Of a DNA stretch of 64,000 nt, positions 34,634 through 42,813 are shown piece after piece. The number at the start of each line of letters is the position of its first letter. Positions within the stretch are counted from its first letter, which is position 1. The notes beneath the pieces are model-generated. The model searched no databases, was not told where the DNA came from, and saw only the letters and a program-made list of their open reading frames with translations. Position numbers and translations under genes: made by a program. The stretch covers positions 6,513,501 to 6,577,500 of the forward strand of contig NZ_CP134706.1 in the NCBI RefSeq assembly GCF_038246755.1. The letters run 5' to 3'. The DNA is from Micromonospora sp. FIMYZ51 (GTDB lineage Bacteria; Actinomycetota; Actinomycetes; Mycobacteriales; Micromonosporaceae).

Positions 34634-36325
34634 CTATCGGTGGGACCTCAGCGGGGTGGTCACCGCCGCGTGGGCGTCGATGATGCCGTGACCGTAGAAG
34701 CCGTTGAAGTTGGTCGGGCCGGCGCAGTAGGCGTCGAACTCGGCCGGCCGACCCTCGTTGGCGTAGCTGACCAGGCGCGGCTGCGGGCAGGCGCGCTCGG
34801 CCGCCGTCCGGTAGAGCTGCTGCTCGACCACGTCCGGTGCCAGACCGAAACCGCCGCCACGCTGCGCCTTGCCGTACCGGCTGACGATGAGCGCGGCCAC
34901 CCCCGAGGCGTGCGGGGCCGCCATCGAGGTGCCCTGGAGGTACGTGAAGTAGGCGCACGCACCGTTGGGCTTGCACTCCTTGAAGACGAAGGTCTCGGCG
35001 CCCGGCACGATGTTGCCGTCCTCGTCGACCGTGCCCTCCTCCTGGAGGACCTTCTTCGGGTACGTGGACAGGATCATGTTGGCGTCGGTGCGGAACGTGT
35101 CGGTGCCGAAGCCGTCCCGGAACCAGCCACCGGGCGCGGCCACGGCCGTCTGCTCGGTGCCGTAGTTGGAGTAGTCGGACTTCTGGCCGGACGGGCCGAC
35201 GGCGGCGACGCTGATCACGTTCGGCCCCTCGGTCGGCATGTTCCAGCAGCTGTTGTTGTCGATCTCCCGGGGGTACGGCGCGACGTCACCGTAGTTCGGG
35301 CTGGAGATGTCGGTACGCGGGTCGCCCAGGTCCTCGTGGTTGTTGCCGAGCGCAGCGACCAGGGTGACGCCCCGGTCGTGGGCGAAGGTCAAGGCCCGCT
35401 TCATGGCCCGGATGGTGGCGCGCTGCGCCGCCTGCGCCGCCGGGGAGTCGGCCGGGTTCGCGGTGCAGTTGTACAACCACGGGTCGACGTAGAAGGACAT
35501 GTTCACCACGTCCAGACCGGACCTACCGGCGTGCAGCAGGGCGTTTACCACGGGGTTCAGGAAGAAGTAGCCCGAGTCCTGCCCGCCCTTGAGATTGACC
35601 AGGGAGACCTTCGGGGCCACCCCGGAAAGGCCGAAGCCGTTGGCGGCGGCACCGATGGTGCCGGCCACATGCGTGCCGTGCCCGCCGTCGTCGGTGCCGG
35701 CCGGGTCGAGGCAGCTCGGCACCTCGCACGGCCCGTCGATCTCGGGGATGTCCGGCGCGAAGTTCCGCGAGAGCCGCCAGTCGAAGTTCGGGGCGATGTC
35801 GGGGTGGCTCGCGTCGACCCCGGTGTCGAGTACGCCGACGGTGACCCGGCGGTCGCCGGCCTCCACCTTGCGCGCCTGGTCGGCCCGGATCATCGCCAGA
35901 CCCCAGAGCTTGTCGTCGAGCGGGTCCAGCTTGGCGGGTTTCTTGCCGGGCTTCTTGCCGGCGCCCTTGGCGGTCGCGGCGGCCAGCAGGTGTTCCTGCT
36001 CGATCCGGTCCAGCTTGGGCTTGCGACCGATCGCCTTCTCTTCGGCGGCCCCGATCAGGGCCGCGGCGGTGGCCACCCGCGCCTGGAAATCAGCCCGGTC
36101 GCTGGTCACCTGGAACACGCCGACCTCGTCGGTCCGGGACACCACGGTCCCGCCGGCCGACCGGATGGCGGCGATCGCCGACTCGGCGGCGTATCCGTCC
36201 TCGGCGACCACGGTGAAGGTCCGGACGGCCGCTGGCTCGGCACTGGCCGGCACGCTCAGACCGGTCACCGTGAGTGCCAGTGTCGCCGCGGTCGCGACCA
36301 CACCGGCGGTGAAGCGCTTGCTCAC
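34634..36325 (-). CDS. Secreted subtilisin-like (S8) serine protease
   Basis: The 563-aa precursor has a signal peptide (KRFTAGVVATAATLALTVTG, cut near ASA), an inhibitor-type propeptide, and a subtilisin domain with the triad in VGVLDTGVDASHPD (Asp), GGHGTHVAGTIGAA (His) and GTSMAAPHASGVAALI (Ser). The oxyanion Asn lies in LVAALGNNHEDLG. A Lys/Pro-rich stretch (GKKPGKKPAK) joins propeptide and enzyme. GTG 36325 is favoured (MSKRF-like start behind GAGAGGA); GTG 36328 is equally near. It should act outside the cell. Confidence 0.93.
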   Translation of the reverse strand: MSKRFTAGVVATAATLALTVTGLSVPASAEPAAVRTFTVVAEDGYAAESAIAAIRSAGGTVVSRTDEVGVFQVTSDRADFQARVATAAALIGAAEEKAIGRKPKLDRIEQEHLLAAATAKGAGKKPGKKPAKLDPLDDKLWGLAMIRADQARKVEAGDRRVTVGVLDTGVDASHPDIAPNFDWRLSRNFAPDIPEIDGPCEVPSCLDPAGTDDGGHGTHVAGTIGAAANGFGLSGVAPKVSLVNLKGGQDSGYFFLNPVVNALLHAGRSGLDVVNMSFYVDPWLYNCTANPADSPAAQAAQRATIRAMKRALTFAHDRGVTLVAALGNNHEDLGDPRTDISSPNYGDVAPYPREIDNNSCWNMPTEGPNVISVAAVGPSGQKSDYSNYGTEQTAVAAPGGWFRDGFGTDTFRTDANMILSTYPKKVLQEEGTVDEDGNIVPGAETFVFKECKPNGACAYFTYLQGTSMAAPHASGVAALIVSRYGKAQRGGGFGLAPDVVEQQLYRTAAERACPQPRLVSYANEGRPAEFDAYCAGPTNFNGFYGHGIIDAHAAVTTPLRSHR

Positions 36326-36360
36326 CACATCGAATCCTCTCGTTGAGGTATGTGGCGTCA

Positions 36361-36753
36361 TCAGACATCAACACATGCTGTTCCGCCAGCCCACCGCCGG
36401 GTACCTGACGATAATTCCGGTTCGCTGGGCAGGTCAGCCAGGACGGCGGGCAACTCGGCCAGGGTGGACACCGCCGCCGCCGGCACGACCCCACCAGGTA
36501 GTTGCTCACCGCGCCGGTGCAGCCAGATCGCCCGCAGACCGGCTCGCTGCGCACCGACCACATCGTGCGCCGCTAGCTCGCCGAAGACCGCGTCCCAGTC
36601 CGACTCCAGGTCCGCCCGGGACACGCCGGCAGCCGCTGGGGTCAACCGCCGCATCTCCTCCGGTACGACCACCAAGCCGCCGGTGATGGCCGGGCGCAGA
36701 TCGAGCAGGGTTTCGTCGGCGTCGAACACCACCGTGCTCAGCATGGCCTCCAC
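36361..36753 (-). pseudogene. HAD-family hydrolase with internal deletion
   Basis: The 130-aa frame starts like a HAD phosphatase (VVFDADETLLDLRPAITGG, then EEMRRLTPAAAGVS) but at DAVFGE jumps straight to AAHDVVGAQRAGLRAIWLHR, which normally follows the GD of motif IV. Motifs II and III and roughly 80-100 residues are missing, so it cannot be a working HAD enzyme. The deletion kept the frame. It follows the EamA gene with a 4-nt gap and may be cotranscribed. Confidence 0.75.
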
Positions 36754-36757
36754 AGTG

Positions 36758-37717
36758 TCACGTCAGGGCCGGCTCTGCGGCCTCCGTCGGTGCCGGTTCG
36801 ACGGGCGTACGCAGCTCGTCGAGGCGGACCAGGGCCACCCCGGCGACGATCAGCGCACCGCCGAGCAGCTGCACGATCGTCGGCAGCTCGCCCAACACCA
36901 GCCAGGCGATCAGCACCGCGAACATCACCTCGGTCAGTCCGACGAAGGAAGCCAGTCGGGCGCCCAGGATGCGGGTGGCGGCGACCCCGGCCAGATAGGC
37001 CACCACCGCCGCCACCAGGGCGAGACCGGCGATCGGAAGCAGCCAGCTGGTGCGCTGGCCGGCGAAGTCCACCGCGCCGAAGGTGGCCCGCAGCGGCAGC
37101 GCCCCGACCAGGCCGAGCAGCAGCAGCGCACCGGCACCGACCGCCATCCCGCCGCTGGCCATCACGATCGACGGCAGTGCGGCGTCGATCCGGCCGGCGA
37201 GCACGAAGTAACCGGCGAGCCCGACCCCGGCGCCCAGCCCCCAGAGCACACCGACCGGGTCGAGCCGACCGGCCCCGGTCAGGTCGAGCACGAAGACCAG
37301 GCCGGTCAGCGCCGCCACCGAGCCGGCCACGGTCAGCCGGCGCGGTCGCTGCCCCTGCACCAGCCAGGTCCAGCCGACGACGAGGATGATGCCGAGATAC
37401 TCCAGCAGCAGCGCCACGCCGACCGGCAGGTAGCGCACGGCGTTGAAGAAGCACACCTGGGCGAGGGCGACCCCGAGCAGCCCGAAGACCCCGATCGCGG
37501 CGAGGTTGCGGCGCAGCACCGGCCAGCGTCCGCGCAGGATGAGCAACGCCGGCAGGGCCAACACCAGAGCGGCGATGCCGACCCGGGCGACGACCACCGC
37601 CTCGGCCGACCAACCGGCGTTGATCAGCGAGCGGGCGAAGGTGCCCGAGGTGGCGAAGGTCACTGCGGAGATCAGCGCCAGGGTGAGGCCGACACCGGTA
37701 GCGGGAGGTTGGCGCAT
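36758..37717 (-). CDS. EamA/DMT-family transporter
   Basis: The 319-aa protein has ten hydrophobic helices in two EamA repeats (LISAVTFATSGTFARSLIN and AYLAGVAATRILGARLASF). It should export or import a small metabolite across the membrane. ATG 37717 is chosen because AAGGAGA lies 8 nt upstream; 37735 is the longer alternative. It is divergent from the CGNR protein, which may regulate it. Confidence 0.9.
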   Translation of the reverse strand: MRQPPATGVGLTLALISAVTFATSGTFARSLINAGWSAEAVVVARVGIAALVLALPALLILRGRWPVLRRNLAAIGVFGLLGVALAQVCFFNAVRYLPVGVALLLEYLGIILVVGWTWLVQGQRPRRLTVAGSVAALTGLVFVLDLTGAGRLDPVGVLWGLGAGVGLAGYFVLAGRIDAALPSIVMASGGMAVGAGALLLLGLVGALPLRATFGAVDFAGQRTSWLLPIAGLALVAAVVAYLAGVAATRILGARLASFVGLTEVMFAVLIAWLVLGELPTIVQLLGGALIVAGVALVRLDELRTPVEPAPTEAAEPALT

Positions 37718-37803
37718 CGGGGCTCTCCTTGGCAAAGCTGGTCGCCATGGGCAAGCTATGGTTACACCGATGACGCTAAAGCGGGGTCGCGACAGGGGTC
37801 AAG

Positions 37804-38352
37804 TTGCTTTTCGCCCATGACACGGAATGTTCGCTCACCGCCGCCGCCGCGCTTGTCAACACCGGCGGTCGGGACGGCGAAGGGCTACCGGACGTCGCCG
37901 CCCTGGACGCCTTCTTCACCGCCCACGCCTACACCGGCCGGCACGAACACACCGAGGCCGAACTGCGGACGGTACGCGCACTGCGCCCTCGGCTCCGCCG
38001 GATCTGGTACGCCGACGTCGACGAGATCGTCGCGATCGTCAACGGGCTGCTCCGTGAGCACCGCGCCCTGCCCCAGCTCATCACGCACGACGACGAGCCG
38101 TACCACCTGCACGCCGTTCCGCGCGACGCCCCGCTGGCCACCCGGATGGCGGTCGAGGCGGCGATGGCGGTCGCGGACGTGGTCCGCAGCGGTGAGCTAC
38201 GCCGGCTGCGTACCTGCGAGCACCCGGACTGCGACAACGTACTCGTCGACCTGTCCAAGAACCGGTCCCGTCGCTTCTGCGACGCCGGCTGCGGCAACCG
38301 CGCCGCGGTCAGCGCCTACCGCGCCCGCAAGGCCGCCGCCACCCGCCCCTGA
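37804..38352 (+). CDS. CGNR zinc-finger (ABATE-type) regulator
   Basis: The 182-aa protein begins LLFAHDTECSLTAAAALVNT (TTG start at 37804), the ABATE domain, and ends in a CGNR zinc finger: RRLRTCEHPDCDNVLVDLSK, RRFCDAGCGNRAAVSAYRAR. The finger is a DNA-binding treble-clef type. It is divergent from the EamA gene across 86 nt and is a candidate regulator of it. Upstream in-frame starts are not apparent. Confidence 0.88.
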   Translation: MLFAHDTECSLTAAAALVNTGGRDGEGLPDVAALDAFFTAHAYTGRHEHTEAELRTVRALRPRLRRIWYADVDEIVAIVNGLLREHRALPQLITHDDEPYHLHAVPRDAPLATRMAVEAAMAVADVVRSGELRRLRTCEHPDCDNVLVDLSKNRSRRFCDAGCGNRAAVSAYRARKAAATRP

Positions 38353-38374
38353 TCCCAAGCCCGGTCGCGGCCGG

Positions 38375-39784
38375 TCAGGGATGGGTCATCCGGAGCAGGT
38401 CGAGCGCCTCCGCCAACTGGGTCTCACTGAGCTTGCCCGAGTCGAGGTGACCCCGGGCGATCACCACCTCCTTGATGGAGATCTGCTTGGCCAGCGCCTC
38501 CTTCGCGATCGAGGCGGCCTCGTCGTACCCGAGGTAGCGATTGAGGGGGGTGACGATCGAGGGCGAGCCCTCGGCGTACGACAGACAGACCTCGGCGTCC
38601 GCGACCAGGCCGACCACGCAGCGGTCGGCCAGCAGGCGGCTGGACGCGGCAAGCAACCGAATCGACTCCAGGATGTTGCGGGCCATCACCGGAAGCATCA
38701 CGTTCAGTTCGAAGTCGCCCTGCGAACCGGCGAAGGCCACCGTCGCGTCGTTGCCGATGACCTGGGCGCAGACCTGCCGGACGGCCTCGCAGACCACCGG
38801 ATTCACCTTTCCGGGCATGATCGACGAACCTGGCTGGAGGTCTGGGATGCGCAGCTCGCGCAGACCGGCTCGGGGGCCCGAGCCCATCCACCGGATGTCG
38901 TTGGCGATCTTGTAAAGACCTACCGCGACGGTACGCAGCTGCCCCGAGGTCTCGACAAGTGCATCGCGTGCGCCCTGCGCCTCGAAATGGTTACGCGCCT
39001 CGGTCACCGGCAGCCCGGTGGAGGCACGCAGCTTCTCGATCACCCGGGCCGCGAACCCGAGCGGGGTGTTGATGCCGGTGCCGACCGCCGTACCGCCCAG
39101 CGGCAGCTCGGCCAGCCGGGGCAGCACCCCCTCGACCCGCTCGATGCCGTAGCGGAGCTGCGCGGCGTAACCGCCGAACTCCTGCCCGAGGGTCACCGGG
39201 GTGGCGTCCATCAGGTGGGTACGCCCGGCCTTGACCACCGTCTCGAACTCCGCGGCCTTCGCCTCAAGCGCACCCGCCAGGTGATCCAGCGCCGGCAGCA
39301 GATCGCGGGCGACCGCCTCGGTGGCGGCCAGGTGGATCGAGGAGGGGAAGACGTCGTTGCTTGACTGCGAGGCGTTGACGTCGTCGTTGGGGTGTACGTC
39401 CCGGCCCAGCTCCCGGCTGGCCAGGCTCGCGATCACCTCGTTGGTGTTCATGTTGGACGAGGTGCCGGAGCCGGTCTGGAACACATCGACCGGAAACTGG
39501 TCGTCGTACCCGCCGTCGGCGACGTGCGCGGCAGCCGCCGCGATCGCGGCGGCCACGTTCGGGTCGATCACTCCCAGATCACCGTTGACCTCGGCTGCCG
39601 CCCCCTTGATCTGCGCCAGTGCCCGGATCTGGGCGGGCTCGATCCCCCGCCCCGAGATCGGGAAGTTCTGCACCGCCCGCTGCGTCTGTGCCCGCCACAG
39701 CGCCTCGGCGGGCACCTCCACCTCGCCCATCGAGTCGCGTTCGATCCGGTAGCCCGTCGCCTCTGGAGTCGTCACGCGTACCAT
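38375..39784 (-). CDS. fumC: Class II fumarate hydratase
   Basis: The 469-aa protein has fumarase C marks: [53 protein letters not shown] (active-site His) and the mobile loop [11 protein letters not shown]. It interconverts fumarate and malate without an iron-sulphur cluster. It converges on the CGNR gene. A class I fumarase occurs 8 kb away, so this strain has two unrelated fumarases. Confidence 0.96.
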   Translation of the reverse strand: MVRVTTPEATGYRIERDSMGEVEVPAEALWRAQTQRAVQNFPISGRGIEPAQIRALAQIKGAAAEVNGDLGVIDPNVAAAIAAAAAHVADGGYDDQFPVDVFQTGSGTSSNMNTNEVIASLASRELGRDVHPNDDVNASQSSNDVFPSSIHLAATEAVARDLLPALDHLAGALEAKAAEFETVVKAGRTHLMDATPVTLGQEFGGYAAQLRYGIERVEGVLPRLAELPLGGTAVGTGINTPLGFAARVIEKLRASTGLPVTEARNHFEAQGARDALVETSGQLRTVAVGLYKIANDIRWMGSGPRAGLRELRIPDLQPGSSIMPGKVNPVVCEAVRQVCAQVIGNDATVAFAGSQGDFELNVMLPVMARNILESIRLLAASSRLLADRCVVGLVADAEVCLSYAEGSPSIVTPLNRYLGYDEAASIAKEALAKQISIKEVVIARGHLDSGKLSETQLAEALDLLRMTHP

Positions 39785-39829
39785 CCTGCCGCGCCCCGGC
39801 CCGATGTGCAGATGATCGCGGCAGCCAGC

Positions 39830-42808
39830 TCAGGGCAGCTCGGCGAGCAGCCGGCGTACCTCGTGCTGCTCGGGCACGTCGAGTTGCTCGAACAGCGCCA
39901 GCGCCCGGGTCCAGTGGATGCGGGCCGCCGCCGGATCGGTGGAGCGCAGACAGCGGGCCATGCCGTCCTGCGCGCGGGCCTGCTCGTACCGATGGTTGAT
40001 CTTCATGGTGTCGGCAAGCACCCGACGGTGCAGATCCAGCGCGCTGGCGCCGTCGCCCTGTGCCAGCAACGCGCGTGCCAGCAGGTTGCGCGAGCTGCAC
40101 TGCCCGACCCGATCGCCGGCCTCGGCCAGCACGATCAGGGCCTCGCGATGCAACGCCGCGGCTTCCACCGGCCGCCCCGCCTCCCGCTCCATCATGCCCA
40201 GTTCGTTGAGTACCTCGCCCTCGTACACGGCGTTGCCGACCACCCGGTGCAGGCGCAGCGACGCCCGCAGCAACCGCCGGGCGGGCAGCACATCCCCCAT
40301 CCGGAAGCGGATCGCACCGAGATGACCCAGCGCGTTCGCCAGCTGCCGGCGGTCAGCCAGCTCCCGGCTCATCATCAGGTGCTGACGGCTGATCACGAGC
40401 GCCTGGTCGTAGCGACCCCAGACGAACAGCAGAAAGGCCATGTTGTTGAGCAGGACGGACCTCTCGGCGTACCGGTCGGGCGAGCGCAGCAGTTGGGCCG
40501 CCTCGTTGAACAACTCCAGACTGCGTTGGTAGTCGCCGTTGACGAGGTACGCGCCGCCGAGGTTCCACAGGAAGCTCGCCTGCGGGCCGGCGAGTCCCTG
40601 CCGGCGGCACAGCTCGACCGCCTGTTCCATGAGCCGGATGGCTTCCGACAATCGGGCCAACCGGAAGTACGCCGAGGCGAGATAGTTAAGCATCAGGGCC
40701 CGGGCCGACTCGTCACCGAGTGACGTGGCCGCCCGCAGCCCGGCGCTGTGTATCTCGATCACCTCGTCGAGCTGCCCACCGTTGAAGAACGGCCACCAGC
40801 ACGCTCGCGCCAGCTGCCAGCAGCGTTCGGCCACGGCGCTCTCCGCCCACCGGCACAGCGCGAGCAACGCCACCCGGTGCTCGTCGAACCAGGCCAGCCC
40901 CTGCCGGGCGGCGACCGTGCTGAGATCGGGGCGGCGCGGGGCCGGTGGAGTGAAGTTCCGTCGGTTCCCGATCGACTCGAAGCCGCGCGCGATCTGCACG
41001 GCCGTGGCCAGATGATGGTCGAGCAGCCGCGCCAGCGCCGCGTCGCGCTCGGCCGGGTCGGCCAGCTCCGCGAGCAGCCTGCGGGCGTACTCCCGGACCA
41101 GGTCGTGCAGCCGGTACCGGCCCGGCTCCGGCTCCTCGACCAGATGCGCGTCGACAAGTTCGTCGAGCACGTCCTGGGCCTCGGCCAACGGCAGCTCGGT
41201 CAGCGCGGCGGCGACCGTGTTGTCGAAACGAACACCGGGATGCAGGCTGAGCAGCTGGAACATCCGCTGCGCCGCCGGTGCCACCTGGGCGTACGACAGG
41301 GCGAAGGCATCGCCGACGGAACGCTGCTCGGCCGCCAGCTCGGCCAGCGGATCACTGGTGTCGCGCAGGCGTTCGAGGAGGTCCGTGATCCGCCACCGGG
41401 GCCGGTGCGCCAGCCGCGCGCCGGCCAGCCGGATCGCCAGGGGAAGGTAGCCGCACCGGCGTACCACCTCGTCCGCCGCCGCCGGATCGACCACTACCCG
41501 CGCCTCCCCGGCCACCCGGGCGAGCAGTTCGACGGCCTCCGCCGGATCCAGCACCGGCAGTGAGGACGGGTGCCCGCCGTCGAGGTTCACCAACCGGCGT
41601 CGGCTGGTGATCAGGGTGAGACACCCGGCACCGGTGGGCAGCAGCGGGATGACCTGTTCGGCGTCGCCGGCGTTGTCGAGCAGCAGCAGGATCCGCCGCG
41701 CGGCCAACTCGGTGCGCCACATCGCGAGCCGGTCGTCCAGATCCACCGGAATCCGCTCCGGTGGGACGCCGAGCTGCCGGAGCAGGGCCGCCACGGCCGC
41801 AGCCGTGGTCAACGGGGTACGCGCGCTGTGCCCGTGCAGGTCGATGAAGAGCTGGCCGTCGGGGTACTGGTCGCTGAGGCGGGTCGCCAGGTAGACCGCG
41901 AGAGTGGTCTTGCCACTACCCGCCATCCCGTCGATGAGCTGGACCCTGGCCTGGTCATCCTCGATCTCCTTGACCAGCCGCGCGATCGTCTCCTGCCGTC
42001 CGGTGAAGTCGCTGATCACCCGGGGCAGCGCCCGAACCGGCGGCCTCGACCGCGGCCCCGACCCGGCGACGGCCAGGTCACCGGCGAGCAACCGCTGGTG
42101 CAACTCCTGCAACGCGGTACCCGGCTCGATGCCCAGTTCCTGGGCGAACCACCGGCGGCCCTGCTGATAGACGGCGAGCGCGTAGGCGTGCCGGCCGACG
42201 CTCGCCAGGGCGAGCATGAGCTGCTCACGTAGCCGCTCCCGCAGGGGCTGGCGCTCCACCGCCTCGGTCAGCTCGCCGATCAGCTCGGCCGCCAGACCGA
42301 GCCGCAGCTCGACATCGACGCATTCCTCAAGCGTGTCGAGTCGCCGTTCGTCCAGGTCATGGGCGCGCGACCGGACGCTGGGGCTGGTGATGCCGTCGAG
42401 GGCCGGGCCGCGCCAAAGGGCCAGCGCCGCCCGGAAGTGCCGGCGGGCTTCGACGAGCCGACCAGCGGTCAGGGACGCCCGCGCCGCGCACACCTCGCTG
42501 CCGAACACCTCGGCGTCGAGTTCGCCGCTGCGGGTCAACACCCCGTAGCCGACCGGATCGGTGACGATCGTCTCCGGCGGGATACCGAGCGCCGCGAAGC
42601 GCTGCCGCAGGCGCGAGACGCAGGTCTGGAGCTGAGCCCGGGCGGTGGCGGGCGGCCGGATCTCCCAGACCGCGTCGACCAGCTCGTCCACCGGGACGAT
42701 CCGGCCGGCCCGGAGCAGCAACACGGCCAGGACGATGCGTTCCCGCCCGGCGGTCAGCGTGCCCTGGCCGCCAGCGACCTGGAGAGGCCCCAGAATTCCG
42801 AATCGCAT
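39830..42808 (-). CDS. AfsR/SARP-family regulator (BTAD, NB-ARC, TPR), second of tandem pair
   Basis: The protein, about 992 aa, has an OmpR-like DNA-binding domain (1-90, ARAQLQTCVSRLRQRF), a BTAD helical domain (about 100-245), an NB-ARC ATPase with Walker A IDGMAGSGKTTLAVYL (about 295-305), Walker B ILLLLDNAGDAEQ and the SRRRLVNLDGG sensor region, and C-terminal TPR-like helices. Such proteins activate secondary metabolism or related genes in an ATP-dependent way. ATG 42808 aligns with the paralogue's start; GTG 42817 overlaps the upstream stop by 4 nt and may be used instead. No biosynthetic cluster is adjacent. Confidence 0.92.
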   Translation of the reverse strand: MRFGILGPLQVAGGQGTLTAGRERIVLAVLLLRAGRIVPVDELVDAVWEIRPPATARAQLQTCVSRLRQRFAALGIPPETIVTDPVGYGVLTRSGELDAEVFGSEVCAARASLTAGRLVEARRHFRAALALWRGPALDGITSPSVRSRAHDLDERRLDTLEECVDVELRLGLAAELIGELTEAVERQPLRERLREQLMLALASVGRHAYALAVYQQGRRWFAQELGIEPGTALQELHQRLLAGDLAVAGSGPRSRPPVRALPRVISDFTGRQETIARLVKEIEDDQARVQLIDGMAGSGKTTLAVYLATRLSDQYPDGQLFIDLHGHSARTPLTTAAAVAALLRQLGVPPERIPVDLDDRLAMWRTELAARRILLLLDNAGDAEQVIPLLPTGAGCLTLITSRRRLVNLDGGHPSSLPVLDPAEAVELLARVAGEARVVVDPAAADEVVRRCGYLPLAIRLAGARLAHRPRWRITDLLERLRDTSDPLAELAAEQRSVGDAFALSYAQVAPAAQRMFQLLSLHPGVRFDNTVAAALTELPLAEAQDVLDELVDAHLVEEPEPGRYRLHDLVREYARRLLAELADPAERDAALARLLDHHLATAVQIARGFESIGNRRNFTPPAPRRPDLSTVAARQGLAWFDEHRVALLALCRWAESAVAERCWQLARACWWPFFNGGQLDEVIEIHSAGLRAATSLGDESARALMLNYLASAYFRLARLSEAIRLMEQAVELCRRQGLAGPQASFLWNLGGAYLVNGDYQRSLELFNEAAQLLRSPDRYAERSVLLNNMAFLLFVWGRYDQALVISRQHLMMSRELADRRQLANALGHLGAIRFRMGDVLPARRLLRASLRLHRVVGNAVYEGEVLNELGMMEREAGRPVEAAALHREALIVLAEAGDRVGQCSSRNLLARALLAQGDGASALDLHRRVLADTMKINHRYEQARAQDGMARCLRSTDPAAARIHWTRALALFEQLDVPEQHEVRRLLAELP

Positions 42809-42813
42809 CCGGA

